A stretch of 64,000 nucleotides of DNA from Sarcocystis neurona. Its lineage: Eukaryota > Apicomplexa > Conoidasida > Eucoccidiorida > Sarcocystidae. Below are positions 14,001-25,803 of the stretch, piece after piece. Numbering within the stretch: the first letter of the stretch is position 1; every line of letters starts with the position of its first letter. The position numbers were made by a program, and so were the translations under genes. The notes under the pieces were generated by a model. The model made no database searches. It was not told the DNA's origin and saw only the letters and a list, made by a program, of their open reading frames with translations. The stretch lies in NCBI GenBank assembly GCA_000727475.1, contig KL647288.1:6599414-6663413 (forward strand), read 5' to 3'.

Positions 14001-17000
14001 GATATAACCGTTCCAGAGTCCAAGAATAATTGCGACAACAGAATGTTTACGAAGATTCTTGGTGTCACCGACTGCGATGTTCAGCAGTCGCAGGAGCACG
14101 AGCATGCCGCTTACAACTGTCTGGCTTTGCGAGAAAGTTCTTCGACAGTATAGTACGGTCGTAGGGGGGAGACTCCTCCTTCGAAACCATAACGATTCTA
14201 CCTGAGCAGAACAACAAGCAGCAGCATGCAGGCACCTCTCCAGCCGGTGGCGACCGCCGGTGCTGCACCAGCTGCACCAAAAACACGATATTCGCCCTTC
14301 CGCGTGTCACTGAATTTCTGCTATCCAGATGCGCGTGCACACGTACAGAGGTATCTGGAAGCAAAGCACGGGAAAAAGGCGTGGGTCGTGGGTACAGCCA
14401 CGGAGGCAGACGCAACAGCAGCAACAGCAGCTACGGCCAGAATCAGCCGAACACGTAGAACCCCCTAATGATACTACAGCAGACACCACCCCGCACCTGC
14501 CACCGATGTGCTTCTCGAACTGCACCGCTGAGAGCACTAAGCACAATGCAATACGAGGCATCACCACTGTCCCCGAATGATATTGATTATCACTGCGTAG
14601 ACAGCTACCTGTAAAGCCCTCGGCGCGAAGGGTTTCCACAGCAGCAGCGCCGGCAGCGCCTCCTCCTACAATGACAAATGTCTGATCCGCGTCTCCTCCA
14701 GAGACCCGCTGCGTGAAAAGGGGACTTCTTTTCAGAGGCAACGTGTCGTTTGGAAGGAAGGCGAAGACTTGTCCCTCACGCACGCTCACAGGGAAAGAAG
14801 GAAGGCCGTCCAGTGCCGGACCTGCACAACTCCCAGACAGTGCGCACCGATGTGCGTGGAATGCAAGAAAAAAGTAGCGCGAGGGGTAGACAGAGGGAAA
14901 AGAAACGGAGGACTCTGGAAAAGAGGGTGTCTAGGAATGGAAGCTGAGGATATCGTCTGAAAGCGTGGCGGACGGACAGGGTCCGGGGACAGGCTCTCCC
15001 AGCGATAGTTGTTTGCTAAGACGCAGAGGCACGGAAGTTAAAGGGGACGCAGACGGGGCGACAAGTAGGTGTAGCTGCGACAAAAAGACACAGAGGCCTT
15101 CGAGACAAACACGCAGAGCGATGTGGGCAGGACTGAAAGGTGGAGGGGCAAAAGTCGGGCGATCTCAACGAAAACAAAGGACGAACAGAGTCAAGAATAG
15201 CAAAAGATCGTGGAAGGAACTGAGCGGAGACAGCTGACGAGCTACACATTGGTGGAGAGATATCTACGCGGCTGCGCGTGGGAGGTTAGTTACCCAGGCT
15301 GTCGCAAGGTCTCAAGAACACGACACTTCTGACGGCTCCGACGCTGGAACTTTTGGTGAAGTACAAAATCCATCACATCACTATACCACAGGTGACTACC
15401 CTTCTTGTCGAAATTGTTGACAGAGAATTACTGGAGTACATGAGCGCCTCATATGACAACTGTGCAAACCAAGGCGACTCATATGAGTTGAACGCAGTAA
15501 CGTGTAGTCCTCTCTCCAGTTACATTCACAGAGGTCCAGCTCTATTTTTCCTCCTTTTATAACAACTGATTTATCGAATGCGCCTGTGCGGCCTCAAACT
15601 GACCTTTGTAAATCAATCTGGCCAGGTCGTGGACCTCTACACCCGTATTACTCGGCTTCTCCATCTTTCAGTTCCAGTGATGTTCGAGCTGATTTCCCAA
15701 TGTCTTTGCATAGACTTGATATCTACGTTACATGGAATACTTCTCACTACGCCATTCTCTACTCTTCGTCTCACTATATGCCTTCAGTATTCAACTTAAA
15801 CACCCTTCACGGCTTGAGTGACCTCCTCCTACACAGCGTGAAGACCTTCTTCTCTCCTGTCTTTCCCCACAATGGAAAAGTCTGCATATACGTGCACAGG
15901 CCTTTTCACTGTAGCCGTGGTCTTGCTAGATACAAGCGTCTGCTCTGTCCTACCGTTGAGGCATTTGCCGGTCTTCACATCGAACTCGGCGTCGTGCCAG
16001 GGGCACACCACACGATCTTCCGCCGTCAGGATACCTGCGACGCGTGGGGAAAGAGAGGACAGCGGCAGCTCACGAACACGTTATGGCCCTCCAGCAGCAA
16101 AAATATCGGTACTCCCGGTTCTTCTTGATAGGCAGGAGAGCTCCTTTGAACGTCCACATCTGTGCGTATACACCGGGAATTGCCCGTTCGCTATGCGTAT
16201 ATCAAGGCGTGGGCCTCCATACATTTGTGTGTACATACATGAATATGTTCTCGCATATGTAAGCTGCGTCACATCGACGGAACGTCAGTACGGCGAGCGG
16301 TGCAGAGAGTTCCAGCCAAAAAAGAAGGAGCGCACTAGCACGCACAGCGAAGGGCTGCACGGAGTACGCCGTCCGCAGTGATGCAGACGACGCTGGTAAC
16401 AGAAGCACTTCAAGTACGTGCAACAGCGCGTAGGCACCGGCAGGTCACACGGTAGCATCAACAGCAATAGCTTACGCCCCATCAGCAGTGCCGGACGCAC
16501 GTACTTTGGCAGCATCGCATGCAACACGCGAGCCGCAGCGGTCTAGCGGACAAGGACCGGTCGCAGCTGTGAAACAAGAGTACATGTGTCAACGGCAGAA
16601 GGACACGCCAGCAGCACGAGTGGAGGCGTACGGTCACCACCGTAGGCAGGGCGGTTGCGTTCGGAGCAGTCTGCAAGCTGCACAGAAGGGGCAACGCAAC
16701 TCGACGCAACCGGACAGCTGCAGGTCTGCGTGTGAAAAACTACACAGAAAGGAGGCACGACGACAAACGGTGAACGAAAAGTTGTTTTGGCGAGAAAGAC
16801 GTGGCTCGTCGGTCACTTCAACCAGCAACGCTGCGTACGCGCACGTGTACTGTACAGATACTGGTAAAAAACAGCGTGTTTCCCTCACAGTGGTGTAAGT
16901 GCTCCCCGTTATCAAGAGGCGCTACAGTTTCCTTAAATGCATATACACATACATACTGAGGGTTGTCATTTCACCCCACGGTTGAAAAATATATATGCTT

Positions 17001-18617
17001 GAGTTCCACATGCATACATATACATGGGTGTGAAGCACAGATAAGATTACCCTTGACCAAGGGAGCCGCGAAGTGTGTGCAGGTGGCGCCGACGCAGTAA
17101 AATTCGCCGCTTCCAAGGTGGGCTAGCAAAACCTTTTCTTTCCCTGTCAGAAGGAGAAGCAGCAAGCACGCACCAAAGGTGATCGACGCAGAGGTCCGAC
17201 GAGTCAAAATTACGTGACGCAGCGTTGCGTCAGCTGCAGAGTCACAAACTCTTCCCAATGTAGAGAATAGAAGCGACTCCTTCACCCTACTGCGTATTTT
17301 ACAACAGGCGCACTATTCACGCGTGACCAACAGCACACTGCAGATCAGACTCCACGGCGCCAGTTGCAGCTGCCCTGGGATAAGTTGTAAGATTCCTTTG
17401 AGTGCGTACACACAAATGTCTTGTGTCGCTGCATCGACACGAGGGAAGGTGAACGTTCGTCTGTGCAGAGATGGGGTACCTTTTGATATACGTCTGTGTA
17501 CACGACGCACACACGAATCTCTGCACACCTGCACCGTCTAGCCAGGACAAAAAAAAAGGCTACCTGCGTCGTCAATCTTGAGCTCGTAGAGAGATCCACG
17601 TTCAAAATCACTGACGTTGCCAAGGAGAACTTCTCTGCCTTCTCTGGAAGCCGCACATCGTGCAGGAGCTGTCTTGAGGCTTCTCCGTGTTGTCGCTTCT
17701 CCCTGCTGCTGTCGTTGCCGCCTCTGCTGCTGCATGAAAAACGGGAACTCGAAAGCGATGGAAAGCGTGCGTCGGGCAGCCGAAAGATGTAGGAGTCGAG
17801 GTGCAGCAGGTGCTCCAGCAGCAGCGTCGTCACGCAACGGTGGATGTGTTCGTGGTGCAGCAGCGTTGAAAACATGGCGTCGGTGGGCCCCAGGTGGGTT
17901 CACTCCTCTTGACTCGGCGCGTCGATTTGCAAGCAAAGCGAGCGCTGCCACAGCTGCCGCTGCCACTGCCGCCGCAGGTAATGGGGCAGCTGAGTCATGG
18001 TGCCACAGTTTCTCCTCCTCCTTCCGCTGGTTCCGATGCTGGGGATCCGATCCCTGGTGCAGCCGGACGCCTGAGAAAATTCTGCTGTTCCATGGGTGGC
18101 AGCTGTGTTGACCTTTCGGTGGAAAGCAACATGTATGCAACAGTGCAGGAGAGCTTGACAAACTTGGCAACCGCTCACCAACCTCCAACTGAACACTGCG
18201 TCTCGGCAGTATTGCTGGAGAAACACATCCGCTGCAGGCGACTCTGCGGTAGCCGCGATTGTGGGTAATTACTGCTGTTTTCGCTGCTCGTGATGCCACG
18301 TACATCGGTCGCAGTAGTGCTGCTGTCGCTGCTATGAGGGCTGCTCCTGTTGTGGGGACCGCTGACGGAGTAGGCGCTGGAGCCGTCGGTGTCGCGGCTG
18401 CCAAGGAGAGCGGGGATGTCTTCAGGACCGGACAGGTCCGCTTCACAAGACAGGCAAGCATTTCTGCGAAAGCCATAGTCGACAAGCTGCACCTGCAACT
18501 GCACGAACACATGCCGCGACGCTGGGTGCCGCAAAGGAGTGCGAACGGTGGGCAGCAGCACACAAGGCCCCTACAGCTTGAAAGACTGCGGGGCAGTCCG
18601 GCATTTGACGACAACAC
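1300..18617 (-). CDS. AIFM3-like Rieske [2Fe-2S] / FAD-dependent oxidoreductase, 3' end missing
   Basis: Minus-strand gene with exons 18617-17564, 17143-17051, 16034-15954, 14821-14609, 14201-14115, 11969-11812, 9510-9271, 6826-6714, 5331-5158, 2791-2727 and 1468-1300. All junctions are GT-AG and the frame holds throughout, giving 816 codons to the point where it runs out. Order: a 340-residue Ala/Arg-rich leader with a hydrophobic stretch (organelle targeting or anchoring is possible); a Rieske domain with CTH (exon 2) and CPWH (exon 3), the two cluster-binding pairs; the FAD Rossmann motif VIVGGGAAG; YDRTILSK; LLLCTGTTPR; the NAD-binding motif VIVGSSFIG; VFAAGDIA (second FAD contact); and HWNVAMQQGRVAAANML and FWSAVFGKSIR, which match the end of AIFM3. 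It should pass electrons from NAD(P)H through FAD to a Rieske cluster; the partner is unknown. The start could instead be the Met near residue 48. Introns reach about 3.4 kb and hold most local microsatellites. Confidence 0.88.
6360..6560. repeat. Triplet-rich (GCN/CTG) low-complexity intron segment
   Basis: Runs of gctgccgctgta-like triplets give open frames on both strands (Ala/Ser/Gln-rich) without any domain. The segment lies inside the intron between exons 6714 and 5331 of the Rieske/AIF gene, so the open frames are by-products of composition. Confidence 0.6.
6959..7073. repeat. Imperfect tandem duplication, period 67 bp, in an AIF-gene intron
   Basis: Two copies of a unit beginning tatatttgtaagcgcaggca lie at about 6959-7006 and 7026-7073, joined by a TA-rich spacer. 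The copies differ at roughly seven positions. The unit sits in the intron between exons at 6826 and 9271 of the minus-strand gene, so it has no coding role. Confidence 0.8.
10250..10274. repeat. TA microsatellite
   Basis: Alternating TA/CATA stretch in the intron between exons 9510 and 11812 of the minus-strand Rieske/AIF gene. Confidence 0.8.
10982..11010. repeat. (CA)n microsatellite, about 14.5 units
   Basis: Uninterrupted CA dinucleotides inside the intron between exons 9510 and 11812 of the Rieske/AIF gene. Similar CA or TG tracts recur near 5510-5540, 9010-9070, 27736-27768 and 62040-62145. Confidence 0.95.
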
Positions 18618-21600
18618 TACAGCGGCGCGCTACACAAGAGTGAAGAGAATAGCAGCACGCAAGGAAATACGAACACTAGCTTAGTGGCATGCGCCGTCAC
18701 CCGGTGAATACGGCTGAGTACAGCTGTAGTCGTAGGACTACCGCCTCGCGTGGTAGCACCCCCATGGATGCAGTGGTACTGGGTAGGCCCTTATACAGCT
18801 GAACACGGAAACTCACGAGAGGCAAGCGATGTCGGGTGGTTGCGTGGACGTGCCCGCGACGCAGTGGAGAACGAGCACGCCACGCACCGCAGCTTTTCAA
18901 GCAAGAAGCAAGAGAAACACCTGAAGCCGGTCACGAAAGTGCCGAACAGTTATGAGGAAACAAAAACACAGTCCTCATAGATGCGCATAGTAATATAGAA
19001 GAAAAGTAAGGGCGCACGACTCCCCGCGAAAATCCTGGCGCGTGTCCACCAGGCTGCACAGGGGGAAAAGCGCGACAGTACAAGAGCACACTGAAAGCAA
19101 CACACCAGTGCAGACCCACTTATTCGTTACACAATCTGTATGTTTCCCCCAATGGTGGACGCACTGCCAGCTCGATGTACCAGCGGAAGCTCCAGCACGT
19201 TCCCTGGCGCCGGCAGCAGTCGCGTACGCAACAGCACAAGCCGCAAAAAATTCAGCAGCAGCCACCGCAGCGTAAAAGCAGGACCGTAGTCACCCCTACC
19301 GTGTGGCTACACACGTCTGCAGTCGTGGCAGCATCAGCCACAGCGGGAGTAGCAGCGGCACCAGCTGCAACAGGCGCCATGGTAGCATGTGTGTGTGCAG
19401 CAGTGGCAGCGACATCACATGCAGTAGCAGGGACTCACACCGTGTGTGACGCCAACAGCGTAACTAAGTGAAATTGTAGCGGAAAAGCTAAACGTAACAC
19501 AGGAGAACGTCATGTAGTGGTGACGGCATGACCGCCTTCGAATGGAGAAGGGCATCAAACACTGCTGCTGACGCTACTGGACGCTTTGGTGTGGCAGCTT
19601 GTCCGGAAAGACAAGAGATGCGTTGAGACGGGTGGGTCAGGATAAGAAGTGCACTACTTGTATCGGTGAAAAAGAACGTGGGCTCCTGGTATGACGCATC
19701 AACTTATCCATGCCCTCTGTCCGTTACGTGTATTTTTTCTTTCACAGCCGAACGAATGATGCTCGCAGGCAACTACCATAACAAGAGTATGAAGCTCCCA
19801 AGTGGGCCGATGCACTCACGCAGTGATGCAAGCCATCAAACACAGGTGACAGGACACAAGTGTTGGGGGGCAAAACCCTCCAATTGGCTGACCAGAAGGC
19901 AACTTTGGGCACTTCTGCAGTTCTGCCATCGTTTATGCATCTATGTGTTTCCGCATAGTATTCCGCCCATACGACGCACGCACACGTAGGTGCGTACACA
20001 GGTACACACAAAAGTCTCTACCCGAATACAGAGAGCATATCAACACACATACCTCTACCAGTCTATTTGGTATGTGCATTCACGTGAAAACTTCGAAACA
20101 CATATATACATGTAAGTGCACCAATTCAAAGCACACATGCGGATGAATACGCATCGAGAGGTACAAGTGTCTACCACTACCGGCTGTATATCAGCAGGAA
20201 CTCGGTGCTCAGATTGACGAAGTGGACGCCAAAGAACGACGCCACGGATTTCAGCTGCGACACGGCTGTACCAAAAAAGTCTCACGCGCCTCGACCAGAG
20301 GAGTCGCAGTCGCCCATGCTGTGAGTGGCGTCACCACAGCATTTCTGTTGAAGAAAGGCAGGTGAGTTGCGTTGAGACCACGCCAAAGTTGTTTGTTAAA
20401 CAAAGACGTCACAAAGCCGCGTTAAGCTTGACAACATTCCCAGTGTTGTATCAGCATGACGCAGAGAAGAGCACACGAGCCTGGCTTCCAAAGGTGAACA
20501 TTACTTTGGTACCCACATCCAGGTGCGCAACTGCTATAGACTAACACGCTGGCCTTTTCTCTGCTGACAAGTGATCAACCCCCCCGACAAGAAAGACGCT
20601 AGGACAACTTTGCTACATGGCTTCTACACGTGAAGCGAGATGATGTAACTGCACGGATTTAAAGCCTTGACGCTCCTGCCTTTCGGTGATGTCCTACTCA
20701 CGCGAAGAAGTGAGTAGCCGCATGAATATCAGTAAGGTTCGAATGCTTGCTTACGGTACACTGTAAATATCCGACCGCGTCAGCGTCATCTGACTGGAGG
20801 TATTGGAGTTGCCAACCCCGCTAATGCGCTGTTTACAGAGGTCTTCGGGCCAATCGGCAAAATTTGTCCTTTTCTGTCATGCAGAGTTTACCTTTGTCTT
20901 CATTCTATGGAGGTCTGTGGGTGGACACAAAAAGCACGCCTTCGACAGACTGCACTTTTCGTTGCAGCTCATGAAGCTTCTTCTTCGGTGGCAGCCGCAG
21001 AAGCAAGGGGCAGCGCATCGCCTGACAGTAACCCAGGACAGTGACACTTGCGTGCTCCACTCTCGAATACTGCAGACTAGGTCTGTACAAATTCATGTTT
21101 ATGCTTGTGTAGCAAGTGGTGCTACCTCCACGGCTGTACGCTAAACACACCACAACCGATACGTCCACGCGTATGATTGCATGTGCAGGTAGACTGTGCT
21201 GCTCCTCACGTAAGAATCTTGAAGTCTCATTAGTAGAGTGACACGGCAGGCACCCCAGTGTGAGGGAAAGGCAGCACACCTGGCTTCCGCTGGAGAGACG
21301 TCGAAAGTACTGCCATTCGAACACGTGCGTGTCTCTTCTGGGATATAGATCAAAGCGCTGTATTAGCGACCGACAAACGCGGCCACCGGCAGCGTCTCGG
21401 CAGCAGTTCACCCACAAACGGAGATAGAAAAGTCACCAGCTTCTTCTTTGGAACCTTTTCATGCTAAATAGTTCGAGTTAGGAAGACTGGTAACCACATG
21501 ACGGTGTATCTCCCACTGCGGTTCAGTACCACACCTCACATCCAGAAACGGCGTGCTTACAGGTGCAATCCTGTTGCGAACTACTGAACGACGGCATATG

Positions 21601-22429
21601 TATCACAGTGGTGGTTGCTCATTATGTGTTGCGAAGCACCTTTCGCGTGCACCCGCACCTGCCTTCCCTGCCACAAGCACCTGCGTTGCACGCGACAGCG
21701 CACGTTTTGCAGTCATGATCATCAGTCCGCCTCATGCACACGACGGTTTAACACGATAATTGACGCTTTCGGGCGAACTTAGTTGTTGGTTCGGAAGAAA
21801 AGATGCACGGCTCTCAGACCAGCGACGGAAAATGCACCCTTAAGCTGACGTCAGCCAAGCGCGCGAGGTTCACCGACTACCGGATTACAACGGGAAATCA
21901 GACGTCCTTCCCGGCTACCCACTTTATGTGATTTCTATATGTGTCACCGTGTTATGCAGAGACGTCCACCTTCCTGATCATGCGTGGTGGTCCCCAATTC
22001 CGGCCTTCCTGCTGCTTCAGTAGAGCAGCTTGATAGTAACAGGCAACTCCTTCTGCGTATTCCCAGAGCCAGGTTGTTCAAAAGAAACAAAAATACCCCA
22101 CTAAGCCCAAAGCTATTGCTGCAGTAACCGCGGTAGCAAATTCAGCAAACCATGCGACACGCAGTGAGCTGCAGGCGCACACACCAACGAGAGTTTTCGC
22201 ATACATTGCAGCGATCGGGTTGGGCGCGAGAGACGCATGAGAATTCTTTTACTTCTTTCGGCGGATGCAGAAAGCCAGTTGTCACCCGTCGGCCACCTAT
22301 CTCCTCCTGTGGTTCTTCAAAGTCGCCTAAAATGGAACACCGAGTGCTTGGGTTTTTGCCCAGTAACCGGGCCTTGCATAGCCCGTAGATCTGCTCGCTA
22401 AGTCAGCTGACCACACAGCAAAACTTGGA
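18618..22429. other. Upstream spacer of the Rieske/AIF gene; mostly non-coding, one ambiguous minus exon
   Basis: 18.6-19.5 kb is GC-rich with Ala-codon-like triplets (19170-19460) that open frames on both strands; it could hold 5' UTR or a non-coding first exon of the minus-strand gene. At 20344 a good minus-strand acceptor (ctttcttcaacag) opens a 30-residue frame ending in TGA at 20251. A second acceptor (gtcgcag, about 20263) opens a competing frame containing VASFFGVHFVNLS, with its stop near 20180. I cannot tell which, if either, is used. The rest shows only short frames. Confidence 0.35.
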
Positions 22430-22972
22430 CTAATAGTTGTTTCGCAGACCATCTCTCAACCGGAGAACCACTTCTGAAACTATTTGATGCGCGAAGCACC
22501 TCGCGTCCACCGGCTGCCATCGTCCGAGGAAGGAGGGACTGTTCAGCTGAGTTGCCGCTTTAAAGTGGGCCGATTCACTGCAGGAACCCGCATGTGCAGG
22601 GCTCAACTCACATGTCACAACCTTTCCTGTCGCAGCCTGCAGGTGAGCCAAGTCACAAGTTAGCCCCTTGACCGGCTAAGCCGACTAACTGTCTATCCAG
22701 AGCCAAGGAAGTTATCCACGGAAGGATGCGCTTGCGAGTTTCTCCTAAGTGACCTGACTAAGCCTTACCCACTCCGCTTCAGTTCGTCGACGCCGAACGG
22801 GCCAGCTCACAAATACCTACGTGAGGGACTTCCCATAAGGCCACGCGGTCACAGACGAAGGGATCCCAGCGCGGGAGAGGCGTACAAGCTTTCTGGACGC
22901 TCCAGGAAGGATTGCACACGGCATTCACGCCGTATCTACCGGACCTTCCACGACTGCAGACGTTGAAGTTTC
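22430..22972 (-). CDS. Probable 3' exons of an unrecognised minus-strand gene
   Basis: Two exons fit together in frame. Exon 22972-22821 has a 3' splice site (catcatgcag) and a donor (gtaggt), and encodes 50 residues with four cysteines, including NAVCNPSWSV and RWDPFVCDRVALWEVPH. Exon 22636-22430 follows an acceptor (cacctgcag) in phase 0, encodes 68 residues including LGRWQPVDARCFAHQIVSEV, and ends with a stop. The predicted tail is Cys- and Trp-containing. I recognise no family. Upstream exons should lie between 22973 and about 25.3 kb, but I could not chain them without hitting a stop. The support is open frame, splice motifs and matching phase. Confidence 0.35.
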
Positions 22973-25803
22973 CTGCATGATGCCGAGTGATCACCGCTAT
23001 CCAGTCACACACGAAGACGCGACTGCAGGCACGAAAAAGATGTTGTTGAGGGGTGGTTATACGCGAATGTAGACGTGTACGGGGAAGTACGTGCAGCAGT
23101 GCACTTGCAAAGAGTGTCGACAGCTACGTGCAAATCCTGCCCCGTGTGTGCCGTGAAACTGTTTTCGAAACGATGGTAGCCGGTGTAAGTTGTACACGAA
23201 GTACGCCAGAAGAGAAGTGATACCCAAAATTAAGGCCTGGTTCTGGCGCTAAGCATTGGTGATACTGAAATACTCCTTAATACGAAACCAGATGTATGAA
23301 CCTGGATGCCTCCAGTTTGGACATAAGCTTGCGAGTGACGTCAGTATAGAAACGTTAAGTGCTACGTATGAATTCTTCTTCACCGACCAAGTAGCTCAGC
23401 AAAGTATGCGGTGTTCTTGGCGCATCTATAACTGGCAGAGACGAAGTCATTTCTACGAAGGCCGCGGCCTGCTGCACTACGCAGCGGCATCTTTTGCGAC
23501 TTGCAGCACTTGCGTGATTCACGTTAAGAAGGTCTCTCCCCCGTATGCTGGCTACTTCGGCGTAGGAAGCACATCCTAGACAGCGGCCTTCCTTGGCGAA
23601 CTGTTGTCAAGTGGGCGCTGCCCCTTCGTCTTGTTTCTGACCACTTTGCCACTTGCATCGCAGCAGAGTATAGGTACTGTCACGGCACGCTCTCTACGTG
23701 TTGGTATACGCAGCTAATCACCTGCGTCAAATATCCTGCAAAAGTGACACGCCTCACCGCAGCGTCCCTCCTACACCATTATAAGGAAATGTGCTCTCTT
23801 CGACGTGTGCAGACCATGTTGTTCTACGCAGCTCGGCAGACACCGTACACTTCCGGCAGGCAATTTTCGGCCTTACGGATGGCATCAGGGCACAGGCATA
23901 CAAAAATATAGACCCCGGCGCTGCTTATACTGCGGCGTGCGAGTGTAGAGACTCGCCAGAAACCTTGTAGATATTCCGATATTTGACAAAAAATGTTGTA
24001 TATTAAGGAGCACCAGTAGACCGCCCGTACGTGACAGCAAAAGCTACGACACTTACATTTCTGGACGAGGAGTAGAGGCTGCAAAACGAAGAGCACGAGT
24101 GTGAAATATCGGTGGACATAACGTGGAAGCGCAGCCAGATACCACTTGTAGTATCCCCGAGATACCGCCTTGACATCCTGCATGGCGGGAGAGAAACCCG
24201 GCATGCGGGGCAGCACGTGAGACTGCCTAGCAGTCTGAATGCTGTGCCGCACCAGCCGTACATAGGATGATGAATCAACTGTACTCTAGTGACGACAGAC
24301 GGCTCCAACACCGCGTGTTTGCCGTCCACACAGAAACGCGTGCTTTCGTAAAGGTACAGACGGGTGGCCCTGTGTTTCGTAGGACGTTGTGAAGGCAGAG
24401 CAGTTCTCAATTAGTAGCACTTCTAGTCCGAAAGTGGTAGTGAAGCACGTCGCGGAGTACACACAAATTCTCAAGGGCATCTACTATCCTTTTCCTTGAG
24501 AGCAGAATCCAAATTACGTATACAGTTGTACATCAGACAGGGTACTTCTCATATGTGTTTAACTCAATCCTGCAAAGCAGGCGATTTACGCACTCTGGAG
24601 TGTTGTCACTTGACTGAGGAACGTCTGAAGTATAACGAAAGCTCCTGATCTATACCGAATGACCACAGTCCACACTCGGGGGAAGATGGATGTGCATGGA
24701 GCACTTGACGCATAGGAAAGAACGATGTCTTCCGCGTAACTTTTTATGGAAGCTGCACGTGTTTACAAAGGGGGTCTGAGCCGCCGCTCAGGCTTACGCG
24801 GAAAGTGGAGCGCAGCTACCCGTCACAAGCGCAGCCGTCTAGCGAAAAGTGCGCTGCAGATCCAAGTTGCAGACGGTACAGCCGTGACAGCCGCTTTAAC
24901 GTGCATGCGTGCACTCCCATCTCGTCCATCCTGGAAGTTGCTGGCTTCTAAGAGGTAACACACAAAACACCTCAAGCGCACAATATGCGGGCGGGAGCTC
25001 GCATGTAAATGTGTCGGCTCTTAGCCTCTTGGACGTGTAGGAGCTCATCCCGCAGAGACCTTGCTGCGTTGCTACTGTTGCGGCGATTCGCAGTCAGATG
25101 AATTCTCGAAGAGCGGCTAGACGCGTGACCCCCAAGAAGAGGAATCACGACGACGACACATCGACAGTAGTTCCAGCTTGTCCAGCTTGTCCTCGTAAGT
25201 AATGCCCCAGAGTCGTCGGAAAATTTCCGTAAGGCCCAGGACCTGCGTGCCACATTTAGGACATTCGCAGATGTGAGAGGCAACCGAAAGAAGCGCGCAA
25301 AGGATCACGCGTCAACCGGTCGCCAGTCAATAAAAGAGTGATTTCCGTGAAGCACGCGAACGTCGTACAGGAGGGCGATGGAAACATCTCCCTTCCTCTG
25401 ATCGGTGCGCTGGGGCTTGCCGCTACATGCAGTCGCACGGCGTCTGCCGTGCCTCCGATGTGCACGTGTGGTTTCTCGCTTGTAAGGTTCGTGAAGTTTT
25501 TTATTTTATTCACACGGCTTCTTCGGTAGCGGATATAATTCAGATATGTTTTATAACAGTGCACCGAAGTCGGACGCTCGATCACGTTCGTGAAGACGTT
25601 GTGGAACCTGGCGCCCCTCCAGTTACCTGTTTTGTGCATGGTAGGGGTGCGATTTTAGTTACCTGCTGCGTGCACACTATCCTCACCGTCACGGATAAGA
25701 ACAATGAGACACGGGCTAGTGCTGTTGCCGCCTCAGCACCAAGGGCAGAACCTCATTTTCTGTAAGCGGTGCAGAAGCTTGATTTGCTGCGTGGAGCCTT
25801 CTC
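22973..25803. other. Region with unassigned exon-like pieces, no complete gene
   Basis: Exon-like minus-strand segments occur near 25260-25117 (frame with CECPKCG followed by VLGLTEIFRRLWG) and near 24368-24240 (frame with RLYLYESTRFCVDG and HHPMYGWCGTAFRLL). A strong donor (gtaagt) is at about 24051. They may belong to the gene whose 3' exons lie at 22.4-23.0 kb, but the phases did not join cleanly. No repeat or family signature was seen. Confidence 0.25.

Noticed and set aside
17538..18684. Overlapping plus-strand frames (17617-18111, 17894-18268, 18259-18684) opposite the first Rieske/AIF exon
   Set aside because: They are antisense to a frame that continues into the Rieske domain through a proper splice; GC- and Ala-rich composition explains the lack of stops.
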